This document shows, piece after piece, positions 37,849 to 46,763 of a stretch of 64,000 nucleotides of DNA (positions within the stretch are counted from its first letter, which is position 1; every line of letters begins with the position of its first letter). The DNA is from Pseudomonadota bacterium (GTDB taxonomy: Bacteria; Pseudomonadota; Gammaproteobacteria; Steroidobacterales; Steroidobacteraceae). The translations under genes and the position numbers were made by a program. The DNA lies in NCBI GenBank assembly GCA_018241505.1, contig JAFEDS010000002.1, positions 90,882 through 154,881 on the forward strand. Reading direction: 5' to 3'. The notes below the pieces were generated by a model, which saw nothing but the letters and a program-made list of their open reading frames with translations, made no database searches and was not told where the DNA came from.

Positions 37849-38445
37849 TCAACTGCTCGATTTCCGAAATAGGGCGATGAGTGCGCGCTTCTTCGAGCCT
37901 TCAGAATGATGTGCAATCAACTGATCGACGACCTCCGGCGCTGCGACGTCCACCAAATCCACAGTTGAACGAATCAATCGGTCAATTCGCCATCCGCACC
38001 CTGCCATCAGTGCCTCGAGAAGCGAAGGAATAACGACTGCCAGTAGCTCCGGGCTACCTCTAACGGCCCAGGCCACCGCATACAAACCGTCGGCACGACG
38101 TAGTGTATGGTCTTCGCCCTTGCCGAGTTCCACGAGGCGATCTAGGTGGAGGGCTACAGCGTCCGGGGCAATTCCGACCATCACTCTCAGCGGCCACGCA
38201 GAGACGGTGATGACACGATTAATGTCTTCCTGCATCTGAGCGCTAGCAAGGGCCTCCTCAAGTAGGTCCAACTTTTGCGCCTTGGTGCCCCAATGCTCGG
38301 CCACCCTCGATAAAGCCTGGCATCGATACCAAGGGTGTTGAATCGATCGAGCGACCTTGAGCGCTTCCTGGGGATTACTCGAAGAGAGCTTACCAGCAAG
38401 TGCGCGACCACGAACGTCGTCGCGCGTAATAGGTGTCTTACTCAT
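37849..38445 (-). CDS. Helical-repeat hypothetical protein
   Basis: A 198-residue protein made mostly of amphipathic helices, with motifs such as LKVARSIQHPWYRCQALSRV and LLEEALASAQMQEDINRVI that recall HEAT or TPR-like helical repeats. Soluble, no signal peptide. GGAGAGG precedes the ATG. I do not recognise the family; proteins of this shape often bind other proteins. Its downstream neighbour on the same strand is the amber pseudogene. Confidence 0.75.
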   Translation of the reverse strand: MSKTPITRDDVRGRALAGKLSSSNPQEALKVARSIQHPWYRCQALSRVAEHWGTKAQKLDLLEEALASAQMQEDINRVITVSAWPLRVMVGIAPDAVALHLDRLVELGKGEDHTLRRADGLYAVAWAVRGSPELLAVVIPSLLEALMAGCGWRIDRLIRSTVDLVDVAAPEVVDQLIAHHSEGSKKRALIALFRKSSS

Positions 38446-38553
38446 GCGCCTCTCCGTGGCCTCACAGGGAATGCCTTAAACCAGTCTATCGCGACAACTC
38501 GAAACGGGATCTGCTAATCGTTGCCGTCTGTATGTCTGCAAGCACTCCAAGAG

Positions 38554-38979
38554 TCAAGAATCCCCACTTTCATTGTCGCTTCGCATTTCAGCGTTGTCTT
38601 TGTGCTCACGAGGACGTACAAAATACGCAAACACGACTACCGCGCCTGCCAAACCTAACGGTATCCATTCGTAGTAGGCAGTGGTAGCCCACAGAACCTT
38701 CGCCGATATCAGCAATACTATGTATACCCACGCTAGCCACAGCAACCACGGCGCTCGACACTGGGGACAAATCGTCCGTCTGAGGGCGTAGATCGCCGAT
38801 CCGATCAGAGCCATTGCGCCTGCAACAAGGAGCGCGGCCCCCCACCCGGCTGACACATGAGCCAATAATACCGGGGAGAGGATGAGAGTAAGGAGCCCGA
38901 CCGTCGCCAGCGCCGCGCAGCGCACCAACAAACCCGCCGACCCCGTCGCAGTTAAAATGGGCTTGGAATAGCTCACCAT
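38554..38979 (-). CDS. Membrane protein with CPxC motif
   Basis: A 141-residue protein with four hydrophobic segments and a CPQC motif between the second and third. GGAAGG lies upstream of the ATG. It resembles in layout the two other zinc-ribbon membrane proteins of the island (34604-34921 and 47151-47504). Only one Cys pair is present, so metal binding would need a partner. Function unknown. Confidence 0.68.
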   Translation of the reverse strand: MVSYSKPILTATGSAGLLVRCAALATVGLLTLILSPVLLAHVSAGWGAALLVAGAMALIGSAIYALRRTICPQCRAPWLLWLAWVYIVLLISAKVLWATTAYYEWIPLGLAGAVVVFAYFVRPREHKDNAEMRSDNESGDS

Positions 38980-39031
38980 CGAATAGTCACCTTCCTCATC
39001 GTCTTCGCCACTGCCCGACCTCGACCTCTAC

Positions 39032-39271
39032 TCAGCGCCGCTCGCCGGCCTCCGATCCGGGATGGTAAACCGTGAATTCGGCCGCATGCGCAAACACGCA
39101 CCCCTCTTTGGCCAAACGAACCAGCAGCCCACCTACCTCGAGCGCCTCCGCCGCTCCGAGTTCGACGGGATCTCCGCAGGGCTCACGCACTTTCAACACG
39201 ATGGCTCCCGATCCTTCCGCCCACACCACCCTCTCGCCGCCGGCGAGTTCATAGATGGCGGGTTGGCTCAT
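39032..39271 (-). CDS. Small hypothetical protein
   Basis: A protein of 79 residues from the ATG at 39271 (MSQPAIYELAGGERVVWAEG, later EALEVGGLLVRLAKEG). The frame is open to a GTG at 39379, which would add 36 residues. The composition is coding-like, with an acidic tail. No family recognised. Its open frame begins 28 bases after the stop of the large propeller lipoprotein gene on the same strand, so the two may be co-transcribed. Confidence 0.55.
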   Translation of the reverse strand: MSQPAIYELAGGERVVWAEGSGAIVLKVREPCGDPVELGAAEALEVGGLLVRLAKEGCVFAHAAEFTVYHPGSEAGERR

Positions 39272-39406
39272 ACTCTGCTGCAACAGTAGGTCCCATCGAT
39301 CGATCCCAGTACCTCTTTGCCCCAATGCCTTCCGAAACAACTTGACCGCGCCCGTGTTGACCGCCTTGGCGACGACCACGAACTCGCTGTACAGAGCGTC
39401 CCCGAC

Positions 39407-41656
39407 TCAGGGCAAGAGCATAGGACCTTGGAGAATGACGACATTACCCGAGCTCGTCACCAAGGCCAGACGATCGGGTAGTAGTCGGACAACTCGCCTC
39501 GGCACGCCATAGTCTGTCGGAATCGGCGTCTCGGTGATTACCGCCTGGTCGATAGGAGTGAGCGTGCTGCCCAGAAATGTTGCGATTCCCAACTGACCGG
39601 ACGGCCCACTCACTGAGCCGTAGGTGACGTAGAAAACCTTCCCGGTGCCCGGATCGCTCGCCTCGGCGCCCAGGGGCGTACCGCAAAGATCGGTGGCCGC
39701 CGAGAGCCGCAACGGCAAAGGTCCGAAGGCGGTTCCGGCAACCGTGTCGAAGCCCCGCCCAAGCGCGCGGTACAGATGGCGGGTAATGGGGTCAAAGCTC
39801 AAGTCCCGGCCAATGTTGGTGTCGGCCTCGTCGGAGTTGAAGTCGGGATTCAACCTCGTGGCACCCGTCACGCCGGTGGAATCCACCGCCAGTGCGAAGA
39901 ATGCTGCTAACGAGTTCTCACCGTACACAGTGTTAGCATCCCCACCCCAAGCGAGACTCTTAATCCCGGTTTGCTCCGGATTGTAGATCGCCGGCCTCAG
40001 GCGGGTACCGTCGAAAATGGCAACGCCGAGATCGCCATCGCCGCACTGTTGCGTTTGCATTTGCGCCCGCGCAATCGCAACGGTGCTGCTTGAGCCGGGT
40101 GCAATGCTGATGGAACGCCCCAGCGCGAACGGGAAAAGCGCTGAGGTGCCACCGTTCAGAGGGAGGACAGCCTCAACGGCAAGATTGGGCGCGCTCAATC
40201 GCGCCACGCTGTTGCTGTAGAATAGCGTCGCATACACGGCACTACAATCTTGCGAGGCTGCCAGAATGTATGGCTCGCTTCCGGCGTAGGCGGAGTTGGT
40301 GACCATACCGCTCTGGACGTCATAGGTAACTACGGAATTCGGGCGGAAATTGGACGCGCCGGAAGTAGCCACATACAGGTGATTGCATGAATCAACGGCA
40401 ATGTCGTTGGCTCCGAAATTCAATACCGTATACCTCACCGTGCCATTGGTTCCCTCAAAGGAACCCGACGCTACCATGGCTGGGGCTGCAGCCTGCGCCT
40501 CGGCCCCACCCGCCTCGGCGAATGAGCCGCTGGCAATGATGAAGCCATCCGCATCTGCCCATGCAAGGCCGTTGGTGCTCCACGAAATGAGCTTGCCGTG
40601 CATGGCGTTCAGAAGGCCTTTGAACGTGATCGTATCAGTCAGGTTGAACGTATTCACATCGAACGCATTCCAGGTCATTCCGTCTATGGCGGGACCGAAC
40701 GGGCTATTGAACATGTGATTTTGCACCGAAAAGCTCTTTTGATTCGCGAGCAACTCCGCGCGTGACCATACGGGATTGTCGTAGTCCACGAATTTTCCCA
40801 GTTGTTGTACGGGTCCGGCAAAATCGAGGACCCGCCCATCGTCGAGATAGGTTCGCGTCCCGTTGATTCGACCGGGCGCAGTGATCGGCCATGGATTGGC
40901 TTCGGCCACGGTCAATCCGCCGGCAGAAACGTTGAGCCTTGCAATTTCAGCGGTAAAATTCATGGTTGCATCGAGGTTCATCGCGTCCGCACTCCAATGC
41001 AGGTCAGAGGCTGACACAACGAGCCCAGAAGTCGGCGACAATTCCAAAATGCCCTGCAAAATGGACGGGCGCAATACTGCGTTGTCGAAGATCTCAACAC
41101 CCGGTCTGTTGTTGAGACCGGCTGCGTCCAAGTTGTCGGCGATCACGGCGATTGTTGTTGGGCTCATCGGCGAGACACGAATCTGCTGAACAGTGGTCGT
41201 CGCCGTTCCTACAGGAATGGTGATGTCCTCAGTCAGATTCGCAGTGTGGATGCGAACGATGCCTCCGCCCTTCTTCAGACCGGCATACACGTACTGCGCA
41301 TCCCCGGATAGAGCAATCGTATTCGGCTCACCACCGAGCGAACGTGATGCCTGAACGAGCCCTGTCTTCGGATCGATGGAAACAATCGAGCTTGCCCTGG
41401 CGGGGGAGGCAGCGGCCGTGACGACATGGATAAGCCCATGCGCTGCGTCCCACACCGCATCATTCACCGTGAGTTTCACGGTCATGTAGGTTAGCGACGT
41501 TCTACCGCTGTCTGATGCCAGCGTTTGCGTCGCCAGAGGCGGCGGTGGTTGAGTTACAACTGCACCGGTGTTACCCCCACTAGCGCCGCCACCACCCCCG
41601 CAGGCTGCGAGTATCAAAGCTGACAGCAGAACGCCAAAAGACTGCTTCCATGACAT
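39407..41656 (-). CDS. Large beta-propeller lipoprotein
   Basis: A 749-residue protein with a lipoprotein signal ending LAACGGGG (Cys19). The mature part has repeated strand-turn units, e.g. SIVSIDPKTGLVQASRSLGG, TIALSGDAQYVYAGLKKGGG and LSFDPITRHLYRALGRGF, typical of YVTN/Lp-like beta-propellers. Propeller lipoproteins usually bind partners or ligands at the cell surface or in the periplasm. No enzyme motif seen. AAGGG lies upstream of the ATG. It is the longest gene between tRNA-Asn and the hsd operon. Confidence 0.85.
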   Translation of the reverse strand: MSWKQSFGVLLSALILAACGGGGGASGGNTGAVVTQPPPPLATQTLASDSGRTSLTYMTVKLTVNDAVWDAAHGLIHVVTAAASPARASSIVSIDPKTGLVQASRSLGGEPNTIALSGDAQYVYAGLKKGGGIVRIHTANLTEDITIPVGTATTTVQQIRVSPMSPTTIAVIADNLDAAGLNNRPGVEIFDNAVLRPSILQGILELSPTSGLVVSASDLHWSADAMNLDATMNFTAEIARLNVSAGGLTVAEANPWPITAPGRINGTRTYLDDGRVLDFAGPVQQLGKFVDYDNPVWSRAELLANQKSFSVQNHMFNSPFGPAIDGMTWNAFDVNTFNLTDTITFKGLLNAMHGKLISWSTNGLAWADADGFIIASGSFAEAGGAEAQAAAPAMVASGSFEGTNGTVRYTVLNFGANDIAVDSCNHLYVATSGASNFRPNSVVTYDVQSGMVTNSAYAGSEPYILAASQDCSAVYATLFYSNSVARLSAPNLAVEAVLPLNGGTSALFPFALGRSISIAPGSSSTVAIARAQMQTQQCGDGDLGVAIFDGTRLRPAIYNPEQTGIKSLAWGGDANTVYGENSLAAFFALAVDSTGVTGATRLNPDFNSDEADTNIGRDLSFDPITRHLYRALGRGFDTVAGTAFGPLPLRLSAATDLCGTPLGAEASDPGTGKVFYVTYGSVSGPSGQLGIATFLGSTLTPIDQAVITETPIPTDYGVPRRVVRLLPDRLALVTSSGNVVILQGPMLLP

Positions 41657-41977
41657 CCGTTTTCACCCTTTGCCGTCCGTGAGGCTGATGAGGCGCTCCT
41701 GGCGGTGTATGTTCTGATTTCGTCGAACAGTCCGATTCGTATTCTGAGTATCTTCGGGTCATCCGATCGCAGGCTGTATGACGGGTATTACGTTAAACAG
41801 CCCACCCGTACGCAACGCAAGCCCCTAATCGAGGTCCTTTTCGTTCTTCTTATCGATGATTGTATCGGTTTGACTTGCCCGGATCAAAGTCATTGCCGAC
41901 TCCTGGAAACAGCGGCGTTGCTTCCGAACGAACCAGCGGCGAGCAGCGATCCGCCAAGTCGACGGGGATTAGAAGTC
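41657..41977. other. Non-coding gap
   Basis: About 320 bases between the propeller lipoprotein start and the stop of the ExbD-like gene. I see no coding frame. It holds the promoter of the propeller gene on the minus strand, but no clear -35/-10 pair. Confidence 0.4.
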
Positions 41978-42334
41978 TCACTCCGACCCTGACTGCTGTA
42001 AGGCGATGGATCCCATTTTGAGTTGATATCCTGCAACCCGCAGCGATTCGAGTAATCGGGCGACCTCTTCATAGGGTACCGTCTTCGATGGTCGAAGTGC
42101 GACATGTGCGTGGGCCGGGATTCGCGGCTCAGAGCGCATGAGCGCGACAATCTCTGTACAGCGCGCCTCGCAGGCCACCTGCTGATCGTGGACACGACAC
42201 AGCCCGGCTTCACTCGCCCCTAGTTCTACGTTCACCAGTCCCGTTTGCGTCTCCGTGCGAAGCCTGTTCGGGGACCCACTGCACGCGGTGAGAATACCGA
42301 GGGCGACAGCCAGCAGATTCGAGAGTCTTTTCAT
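41978..42334 (-). CDS. Lipoprotein with ExbD/TolR-like domain
   Basis: A 118-residue lipoprotein (signal MKRLSNLLAVALGILTAC, Cys18). The C-terminal segment VALRPSKTVPYEEVARLLES, then LRVAGYQLKMGSIAL, matches the periplasmic domain of ExbD/TolR, proton-channel partners that normally have one N-terminal membrane helix. Here the helix is replaced by a lipid anchor and no exbB is nearby. AAGGA precedes the ATG. It starts ten bases after the next gene's stop (42345), so they form an operon. Confidence 0.78.
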   Translation of the reverse strand: MKRLSNLLAVALGILTACSGSPNRLRTETQTGLVNVELGASEAGLCRVHDQQVACEARCTEIVALMRSEPRIPAHAHVALRPSKTVPYEEVARLLESLRVAGYQLKMGSIALQQSGSE

Positions 42335-42344
42335 CGCGTCCTTG

Positions 42345-42713
42345 TCAACGTCGGCGTTGGTCGCCCGTCGCAGTCAAATCACCGGCTTCGATCAACTGGC
42401 GCAAGTCGGCGGGAATGCGACTCCATATAGTGCTCGGTATTACTTGCAACCGAACCCCGTACTCGCCATCGGCCGCGGCGATGATCTGCTGGTAGAGATT
42501 GATTGCGACCCAGCGCGCCGGCTCATAGCCATGCAGTACCCGTCGCCGAGTGTTCCATCGAATGCCCATCGCGGCACGCCAGATGTAGGCGAACTCGTTG
42601 GCCGTGGCGGCTAACGGGCGCACAAACAAGTATCCCTGATCATCGAGGCCTATTTCCTCGATCGGCATCACTTGGCTCATGCGCGCGGCGCCAGACGATG
42701 GATGGCCCATCAT
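42345..42713 (-). CDS. Hypothetical protein upstream of the ExbD-like lipoprotein
   Basis: A 122-residue protein starting MMGHPSSGAARMSQVMP at 42713 (AAGGGGG upstream) or at the inner ATG 42680. It contains GLDDQGYLFVRPLAATANEF and later LIEAGDLTATGD. I do not recognise it. The gene ends ten bases before the ExbD-like lipoprotein gene and is probably translated with it. The frame upstream of 42713 is Gly/Arg-rich and looks non-coding. Confidence 0.68.
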   Translation of the reverse strand: MMGHPSSGAARMSQVMPIEEIGLDDQGYLFVRPLAATANEFAYIWRAAMGIRWNTRRRVLHGYEPARWVAINLYQQIIAAADGEYGVRLQVIPSTIWSRIPADLRQLIEAGDLTATGDQRRR

Positions 42714-43010
42714 CTTGCATCCCCCTTCGCCTTCGCCACCGCCATGCACTCGACCCCATCCCAGCGCGGCTCGCCGGGCCCACTGAATGCTCGATGAGGC
42801 CCGCCGCACGGTATCCTAGCAAGTCGTCGCTCCCACCCTGGCCCAAGACCGCGTCCCCCGCCCACAAGTCCCGAGCCGGGGCGCGCGGCGCCGAGCACGG
42901 ATCGATCCTCCGTCTCCGCTCCACCGCCCGAATCAGTTCTAACATCAACCGCCCAATACATACATCCCAGCAATTGTAGATTACCGCGACACTGCCTCAC
43001 CGCTTGCGCT
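42714..43010. other. Non-coding region with repeat B copy 3
   Basis: About 300 bases without a convincing frame. It contains a B-repeat copy at 42872-42909 and lies next to the A-B unit at 43011-43236; together they make a 600-base gene-free stretch between divergent genes. Confidence 0.45.
42872..42909 (+). repeat. Dispersed repeat B, copy 3
   Basis: GAGCCGGGGCGCGCGGCGCC followed by GAGCACGGATCGATCC. The GGCGCGCGGCGCC part is a short palindrome like in other B copies. Confidence 0.6.
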
Positions 43011-43236
43011 TGAATCGGACTTCCCGACCTCCGCCGCCGCTCTCTCCGACCGGATCGCCCCAGAGGATCGAGACTCGAGCACACGTCAGTGAGAGGGATA
43101 TATATTCAGTTACGACATCCGATCCAACGGCATCAACGCCTCCCCGCAGAACCGATCCCCCAACCTCCCGCTCCGAGGCGCCCCGCAGCGGACACGGATC
43201 AACTTCCTCGATCGCCTCAACCGAAGGAATGCTCAC
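43011..43236 (+). repeat. Dispersed repeat unit A-B (copy A2 with B4)
   Basis: The A part (43011-43087) has CGGACTTCCCGACCTCCGCC and CTCTCCGACCGGATCGCCCC, then AGAGGATCGAGACTCG. The B part (43158-43236) has CAACCTCCCGCTCCGAGGCG and GACACGGATCAACTTCC, ending CTCAACCGAAGGAATGCTCA. Total 226 bases. Confidence 0.75.
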
Positions 43237-43308
43237 TCAAAAGGAACATCGTTGGCGCTCGATGGCACAACCGTAGCCGTTCAGCAGTTTCGTTCTTTCC
43301 AGGCGTGC

Positions 43309-43336
43309 TTGACATTCTTCGGTATTTTGCTAATTT
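43309..43336 (+). promoter_or_regulatory. Promoter of the sdpRI-like operon
   Basis: TTGACA at 43309-43314, 16-base spacer, TAATTT at 43331-43336. Transcription would begin at about 43343-43344, exactly at the ATG of the ArsR gene, which has no ribosome-binding site, so the mRNA may be leaderless. The AT-rich spacer and start are a likely operator for the ArsR autorepressor. Confidence 0.72.
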
Positions 43337-43343
43337 ACGAAAT

Positions 43344-43649
43344 ATGAATTTGGTCTTTAAGGCCCTCTCTGATCCGTCGCGGCGGCAAATCCTGCATCTG
43401 CTTCGGACAAAGCCCATGACCGCGGGCGAACTTGCAGAGCATTTTTCTCTCGCCAAGCCCACCCTGTCGGGCCATTTCGCGGTCCTGCGCGAAGCCGACC
43501 TGATCGAAGCCAGCAAACGCGGAACCGTTATCACCTACATGCTGAAAGTCACGGTTCTCGAAGAAGCCCTCCTCTCCTTTGCCGAGATGATGGGCATCGG
43601 CCTGCCCACGCCCACGCCACTGAAAAAAGCCACGGGGAAAGGAAAATGA
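43344..43649 (+). CDS. sdpR: ArsR/SdpR-type autorepressor
   Basis: A 101-residue ArsR-family repressor with the helix-turn-helix at about residues 10-80 (ALSDPSRRQILHLLRTKPMT, HFSLAKPTLSGHFAVLREAD). It lacks the metal-binding cysteines of ArsR/SmtB and matches the SdpR subgroup, which in Bacillus represses its own operon with sdpI until the membrane partner binds it. The start overlaps the promoter; a leaderless transcript is likely. It overlaps the downstream sdpI-like gene by four bases. The frame open before 43344 is non-coding. Confidence 0.9.
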   Translation: MNLVFKALSDPSRRQILHLLRTKPMTAGELAEHFSLAKPTLSGHFAVLREADLIEASKRGTVITYMLKVTVLEEALLSFAEMMGIGLPTPTPLKKATGKGK

Positions 43650-44320
43650 TGGACCGCAAGTCACTGTGGATTTTCCTCGCCGCATTTCTCGTGGTGACCG
43701 GCGCCAGTTTCTGGCAGCTGAGCCTGCTACCGGGCTGGCGGCAGGTGCCGCTAGGGGCACCCCACGGTCACAATATCGTCAGTGGTCTGTTAGTGTTGGC
43801 GGCGCCAGTCTCTCTGCTGTCATTCCTGGTGGCGCCGCTTATTCAATGGCTGGCGGCGCCTCAGGAAGCCCTGCCGTCCTGGCGGCGTTGGAGCGGAAAG
43901 TGGGTCGTTTCTTGGAGCGTGTTTTGGGTCCTGTTTCAGGCCTTCGAGCTTGCGCACTCCCTGGGCATGGTATCGCTGTCGAACCTGGGCACGGCCCGCG
44001 CGGGCTCGGTGATGATCGGCATCGTTTTCATGATAGCGGGCAACTTCATGCCAAAGGCACCGGCGCTGCCCGGCAGCAACAGCTCGCAACTCGCTGCCTG
44101 GCGACTGAGCCGGATGTCTCGTTTCGCAGGCAAATTGTTTGTAGGCTCGGGGCTCGCCTTTGTCCTGGGTGGCATCCTGTTGCCGTTGGAATATTGGAAC
44201 GCGGTTTTCCTTTGCCTGATGCTGGCCGCGGTGATGTCAGGCATCTGGTATAGATTCAAACTAGGGCGTGATCGGTTGGTTACAACAGCACCCGGTCCAT
44301 CATCACGAGCCAACATTTGA
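43646..44320 (+). CDS. sdpI: SdpI-like membrane immunity protein
   Basis: A 224-residue integral membrane protein with about six hydrophobic segments and the family motif near residue 130 (SVMIGIVFMIAGNFMPKAP), matching SdpI (PF13630). In Bacillus SdpI confers immunity to the SdpC peptide toxin and senses it by pulling SdpR to the membrane. No toxin gene is nearby, so immunity is only inferred by homology. It is translationally coupled to the repressor gene (ATGA). Confidence 0.9.
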   Translation: MMDRKSLWIFLAAFLVVTGASFWQLSLLPGWRQVPLGAPHGHNIVSGLLVLAAPVSLLSFLVAPLIQWLAAPQEALPSWRRWSGKWVVSWSVFWVLFQAFELAHSLGMVSLSNLGTARAGSVMIGIVFMIAGNFMPKAPALPGSNSSQLAAWRLSRMSRFAGKLFVGSGLAFVLGGILLPLEYWNAVFLCLMLAAVMSGIWYRFKLGRDRLVTTAPGPSSRANI

Positions 44321-44370
44321 AAACACAGAGACGGGACATCGCAGCACTCCTACACGAACATCCGCCATGG

Positions 44371-44604
44371 TCGGATTTTCGATCTCCGCCTCCCTTCCGA
44401 CCGGATCGCCCCAGAGGATTGAGACTCGGGCACAAGGCGATGCAGGCACCCGTGGCGAGGACCCACTCGATCCTCAGCACCGAGAGAGTCGCTCCCGCGA
44501 ATGGATCTCGTCAATCCGAACGTCGCCCAACCTCCGACTCCGGGAGCGCAGCGCCGGACGCGGATCGACTCCCCCATCGCCTCGACCGAAGGACCGTTCA
44601 CGAC
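44371..44604 (+). repeat. Dispersed repeat unit A-B (copy A3 with B5)
   Basis: The A part (44371-44433) has CGACCGGATCGCCCCAGAGG and ATTGAGACTCGGGCAC. The B part (44523-44604) has CAACCTCCGACTCCGGGAGC and GCAGCGCCGGACGCGGATCG, ending CTCGACCGAAGGACCGTTCA. Total 234 bases. It lies between the sdpI-like gene and a convergent membrane gene. Confidence 0.78.
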
Positions 44605-45002
44605 CCGGAGTCAATGGCGACGCGCGGCATCGTCCAACAGCCCAGTACGCGATCCGTCCCAGCTCGCGTGCTTAGATGAACCAGACTCACCATCCCGGAA
44701 AGTATCATGATCGCGCCACCGCGCCTCATCACACGAGCCAGGGGCGGGGGCTTCGGGTGTTTGCCCTGCTGGACGTCCCGACAAATGGTGGCCATGGGTG
44801 ACTTGAGGCGCTTCCATCCCTCCCGCGTAAAGTCGCCAGCCAACCAACTACCGCATAAGAACCATGGGCAGGCAACGTTAAATGCGACGCTCGACACACT
44901 CCCCCAGCCTCGATCAATCGCAAAAGCGCCGATCACGGCACTGGCCGAACAGATCACCACGGCAATGTTAGTCCGCACGGATGGCGACATTTCACTGAGC
45001 AT
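44598..45002 (-). CDS. Small membrane protein
   Basis: A 134-residue protein with hydrophobic segments near residues 12-28, 35-55 and 97-112. No family recognised. The 3' end overlaps repeat B5 by a few bases. The start at 45002 lacks a ribosome-binding site; ATG 44990 is an alternative. Confidence 0.6.
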   Translation of the reverse strand: MLSEMSPSVRTNIAVVICSASAVIGAFAIDRGWGSVSSVAFNVACPWFLCGSWLAGDFTREGWKRLKSPMATICRDVQQGKHPKPPPLARVMRRGGAIMILSGMVSLVHLSTRAGTDRVLGCWTMPRVAIDSGS

Positions 45003-45442
45003 CGGAACGTGTCAGATTGCTTAGATATATACCTTTCTGACATTACTGAAGAGGACACCGGCGTCGGATTCCGGGTGCGCCGCGCCGGACGCGGATCGAC
45101 TCCCCGAGCGCGTCAAGCGACGGACCGCTCAGGACAAAGAGTCTGACCCCCTTTGAGGTGACCCCGCGAATGGTACGGTTCCGGAGTAGAGTCTGGCCAT
45201 CAACTCAACTCCCAGCCTCCATCCATGAGCATCTGCGCCCCATTCGCATGAGCAAGGGCGTGCAAACGCGTTTTAGAAGTGCGTGTCATGACGAATGATC
45301 TGACTCTTCAAATCACCTCGCGCACAGCCACCCCCGATACCAGACGACGCCAGGATGATGCCTAACGCCCGGGCCGGACTATCGCAGTCTCGCCCAGACG
45401 CACGGGAGATTCTGCGCAGTCTGAGCTGATATTACCCCAGAC
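45003..45442. other. Non-coding region with repeat B copy 6
   Basis: 440 bases. A B-repeat copy covers 45061-45135. A plus-strand sequence AAAGAGTCTGACCCCCTTT follows at about 45137-45155. On the minus strand, around 45215-45245, a frame ends HANGAQMLMDGGWELS, like the C-terminus of short-chain dehydrogenases; it is too short to call. Confidence 0.45.
45061..45135 (+). repeat. Dispersed repeat B, copy 6
   Basis: GGTGCGCCGCGCCGGACGCG, GATCGACTCCCCGAGCGCG, then TCAAGCGACGGACCGCTCA. The second half matches the CGACCGAAGGACCG end of copy B5. Confidence 0.72.
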
Positions 45443-46564
45443 TCATTGACCCTGACACATGAGGCCATCGCTGAGCAGCATCGACCAAGTTCCCTGTCGA
45501 TCGAAATTCTGCGCCAGACCGTTTGGGTCGCTCGGCCTCCCGTCCTGACGACCCAGTGCATGGGAAGTAAGATAAGTCGGAATATAGTCAGGCGGCCCAA
45601 TCCTTCTGACTTGTGCGCACAATTTCGAATGCTTTCCGGCATCGTCGTGCAAAGACTTTACGGCGGCGCGGAAACCCTCTTTTTGATCCGCCGTGAGTTC
45701 ATCACCCACGTTGATGACTAGAACGGGGATGCCCGCGGAGGCACTCGGGTCCGTGATCCGCGCAGCGTCAAATCGCGCATAGGCGCCAGCGAGCGAGAAC
45801 AACGGTGCGGCCATCTCATACTGATCCTTGTCGAGGCACTTCCTCGTCGCGCTGTACAGGTCCGCTCCTGTGTATTGAGGCTTTACCGCCTCGATTGCGA
45901 TGCATCCAATATTGTGAACCGGGGCGAGCTGACCTTGTGCCTGTAGTCCGGTAGCGAAATGTTGATGACCCTCGGTGACTCGCGGCTCGCCGGTCTGAGA
46001 GCCTACTGATGGTCGGTCGGGCTGCATTGAGTTGCGTGCGGCGAGTGGAACTATCGGCGGCACGGGGATCGAACCCGCCAGAACGACTAAAGATACCAGC
46101 CGATTGTCGGTCCCGAAGTCATATCGAACGGACAGGGATGAGGCGCACGTGTACATGTAACTGGTCCGATCTGGGAAAGCCCGATTTGGTACAATCTGTG
46201 AGGGCGGGCCAGCGCGATCTAATATGGTTTGGCGTAGGTCTCCAATGTGGGTGCCACAGACCGTCGCGGCAAACGGTGCATTCAGTCGAATCCGATATAT
46301 TTTGTTTGCGCTGTCGAAAAATACGGTTAGGCCCCGATCTAGAAGAATAAGGACTTGTGACCCCGGGGTTACATTGTTGGCAGGAATCAATGGGGTAGTG
46401 ACCCCATCCAACACTTGGCGAACCTGTTCGATGGGATCACCAATCGAGACAGCCTGCGCAGGTTGATCTGCAGTCGCCGACGCGAGTGACCAAGGAACAC
46501 TCCCTAGAAGCACAATCACCCGGCATTCAACGCCGAGAGTGATGCCCTTCCGAAACTGTGTCAT
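45443..46564 (-). CDS. Secreted hypothetical protein
   Basis: A 373-residue protein with an N-terminal signal (about residues 8-32, ending SLASATADQ). The first 150 residues are beta-rich with VCGTHIGDLRQTILDRAGPP; the central Pro/Gln-rich linker leads to a second domain with four cysteines. No family recognised. Probably periplasmic. Its start overlaps by four bases (ATGA) a frameshifted upstream reading frame at 46561-46763, so the two once formed an operon. Confidence 0.7.
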   Translation of the reverse strand: MTQFRKGITLGVECRVIVLLGSVPWSLASATADQPAQAVSIGDPIEQVRQVLDGVTTPLIPANNVTPGSQVLILLDRGLTVFFDSANKIYRIRLNAPFAATVCGTHIGDLRQTILDRAGPPSQIVPNRAFPDRTSYMYTCASSLSVRYDFGTDNRLVSLVVLAGSIPVPPIVPLAARNSMQPDRPSVGSQTGEPRVTEGHQHFATGLQAQGQLAPVHNIGCIAIEAVKPQYTGADLYSATRKCLDKDQYEMAAPLFSLAGAYARFDAARITDPSASAGIPVLVINVGDELTADQKEGFRAAVKSLHDDAGKHSKLCAQVRRIGPPDYIPTYLTSHALGRQDGRPSDPNGLAQNFDRQGTWSMLLSDGLMCQGQ

Positions 46565-46763
46565 GAGTGCTCCCTGTCTTCGATGTGAACGGCGACGCGC
46601 TGGGACTGCCGCGCGTGAATGACATCATAGAGTGACTCCAATTGCGAAATTGTGATTCATCTCTCGGAACATAGCCGAGAGAGTTGGGTTGACACTTAAA
46701 GCAGAGGAATAGCTCTATCCCGTCGGCGTCGAGACGCGCGACCGACGAGTCAACCTCATGCAA
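46561..46763 (-). pseudogene. Small gene with apparent frameshift upstream of the 45443 gene
   Basis: One minus-strand frame reads HEVDSSVARLDADGIELF and LCFKCQPNSLGYVPRD. After this, coding-like sequence moves to another frame (ITISQLESLYDVIHARQSQR, VAVHIEDREHS) and ends exactly at ATGA over the next start. Joined with a one-base shift near 46657 the two parts give one plausible protein of about 65 residues. The frameshift is inferred from where good residues end and begin, not from a homolog. Confidence 0.5.

Noticed and set aside
45137-45175. Sequence resembling the repeat near Y1-type transposases (AGTCTGACCCCCTTT)
   Set aside because: Short and single; no transposase gene nearby, so not called as an insertion sequence.
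45200-45300. Remnant of a short-chain dehydrogenase (minus strand, ending HANGAQMLMDGGWELS)
   Set aside because: Only about 15 residues look right and nothing upstream supports the family.
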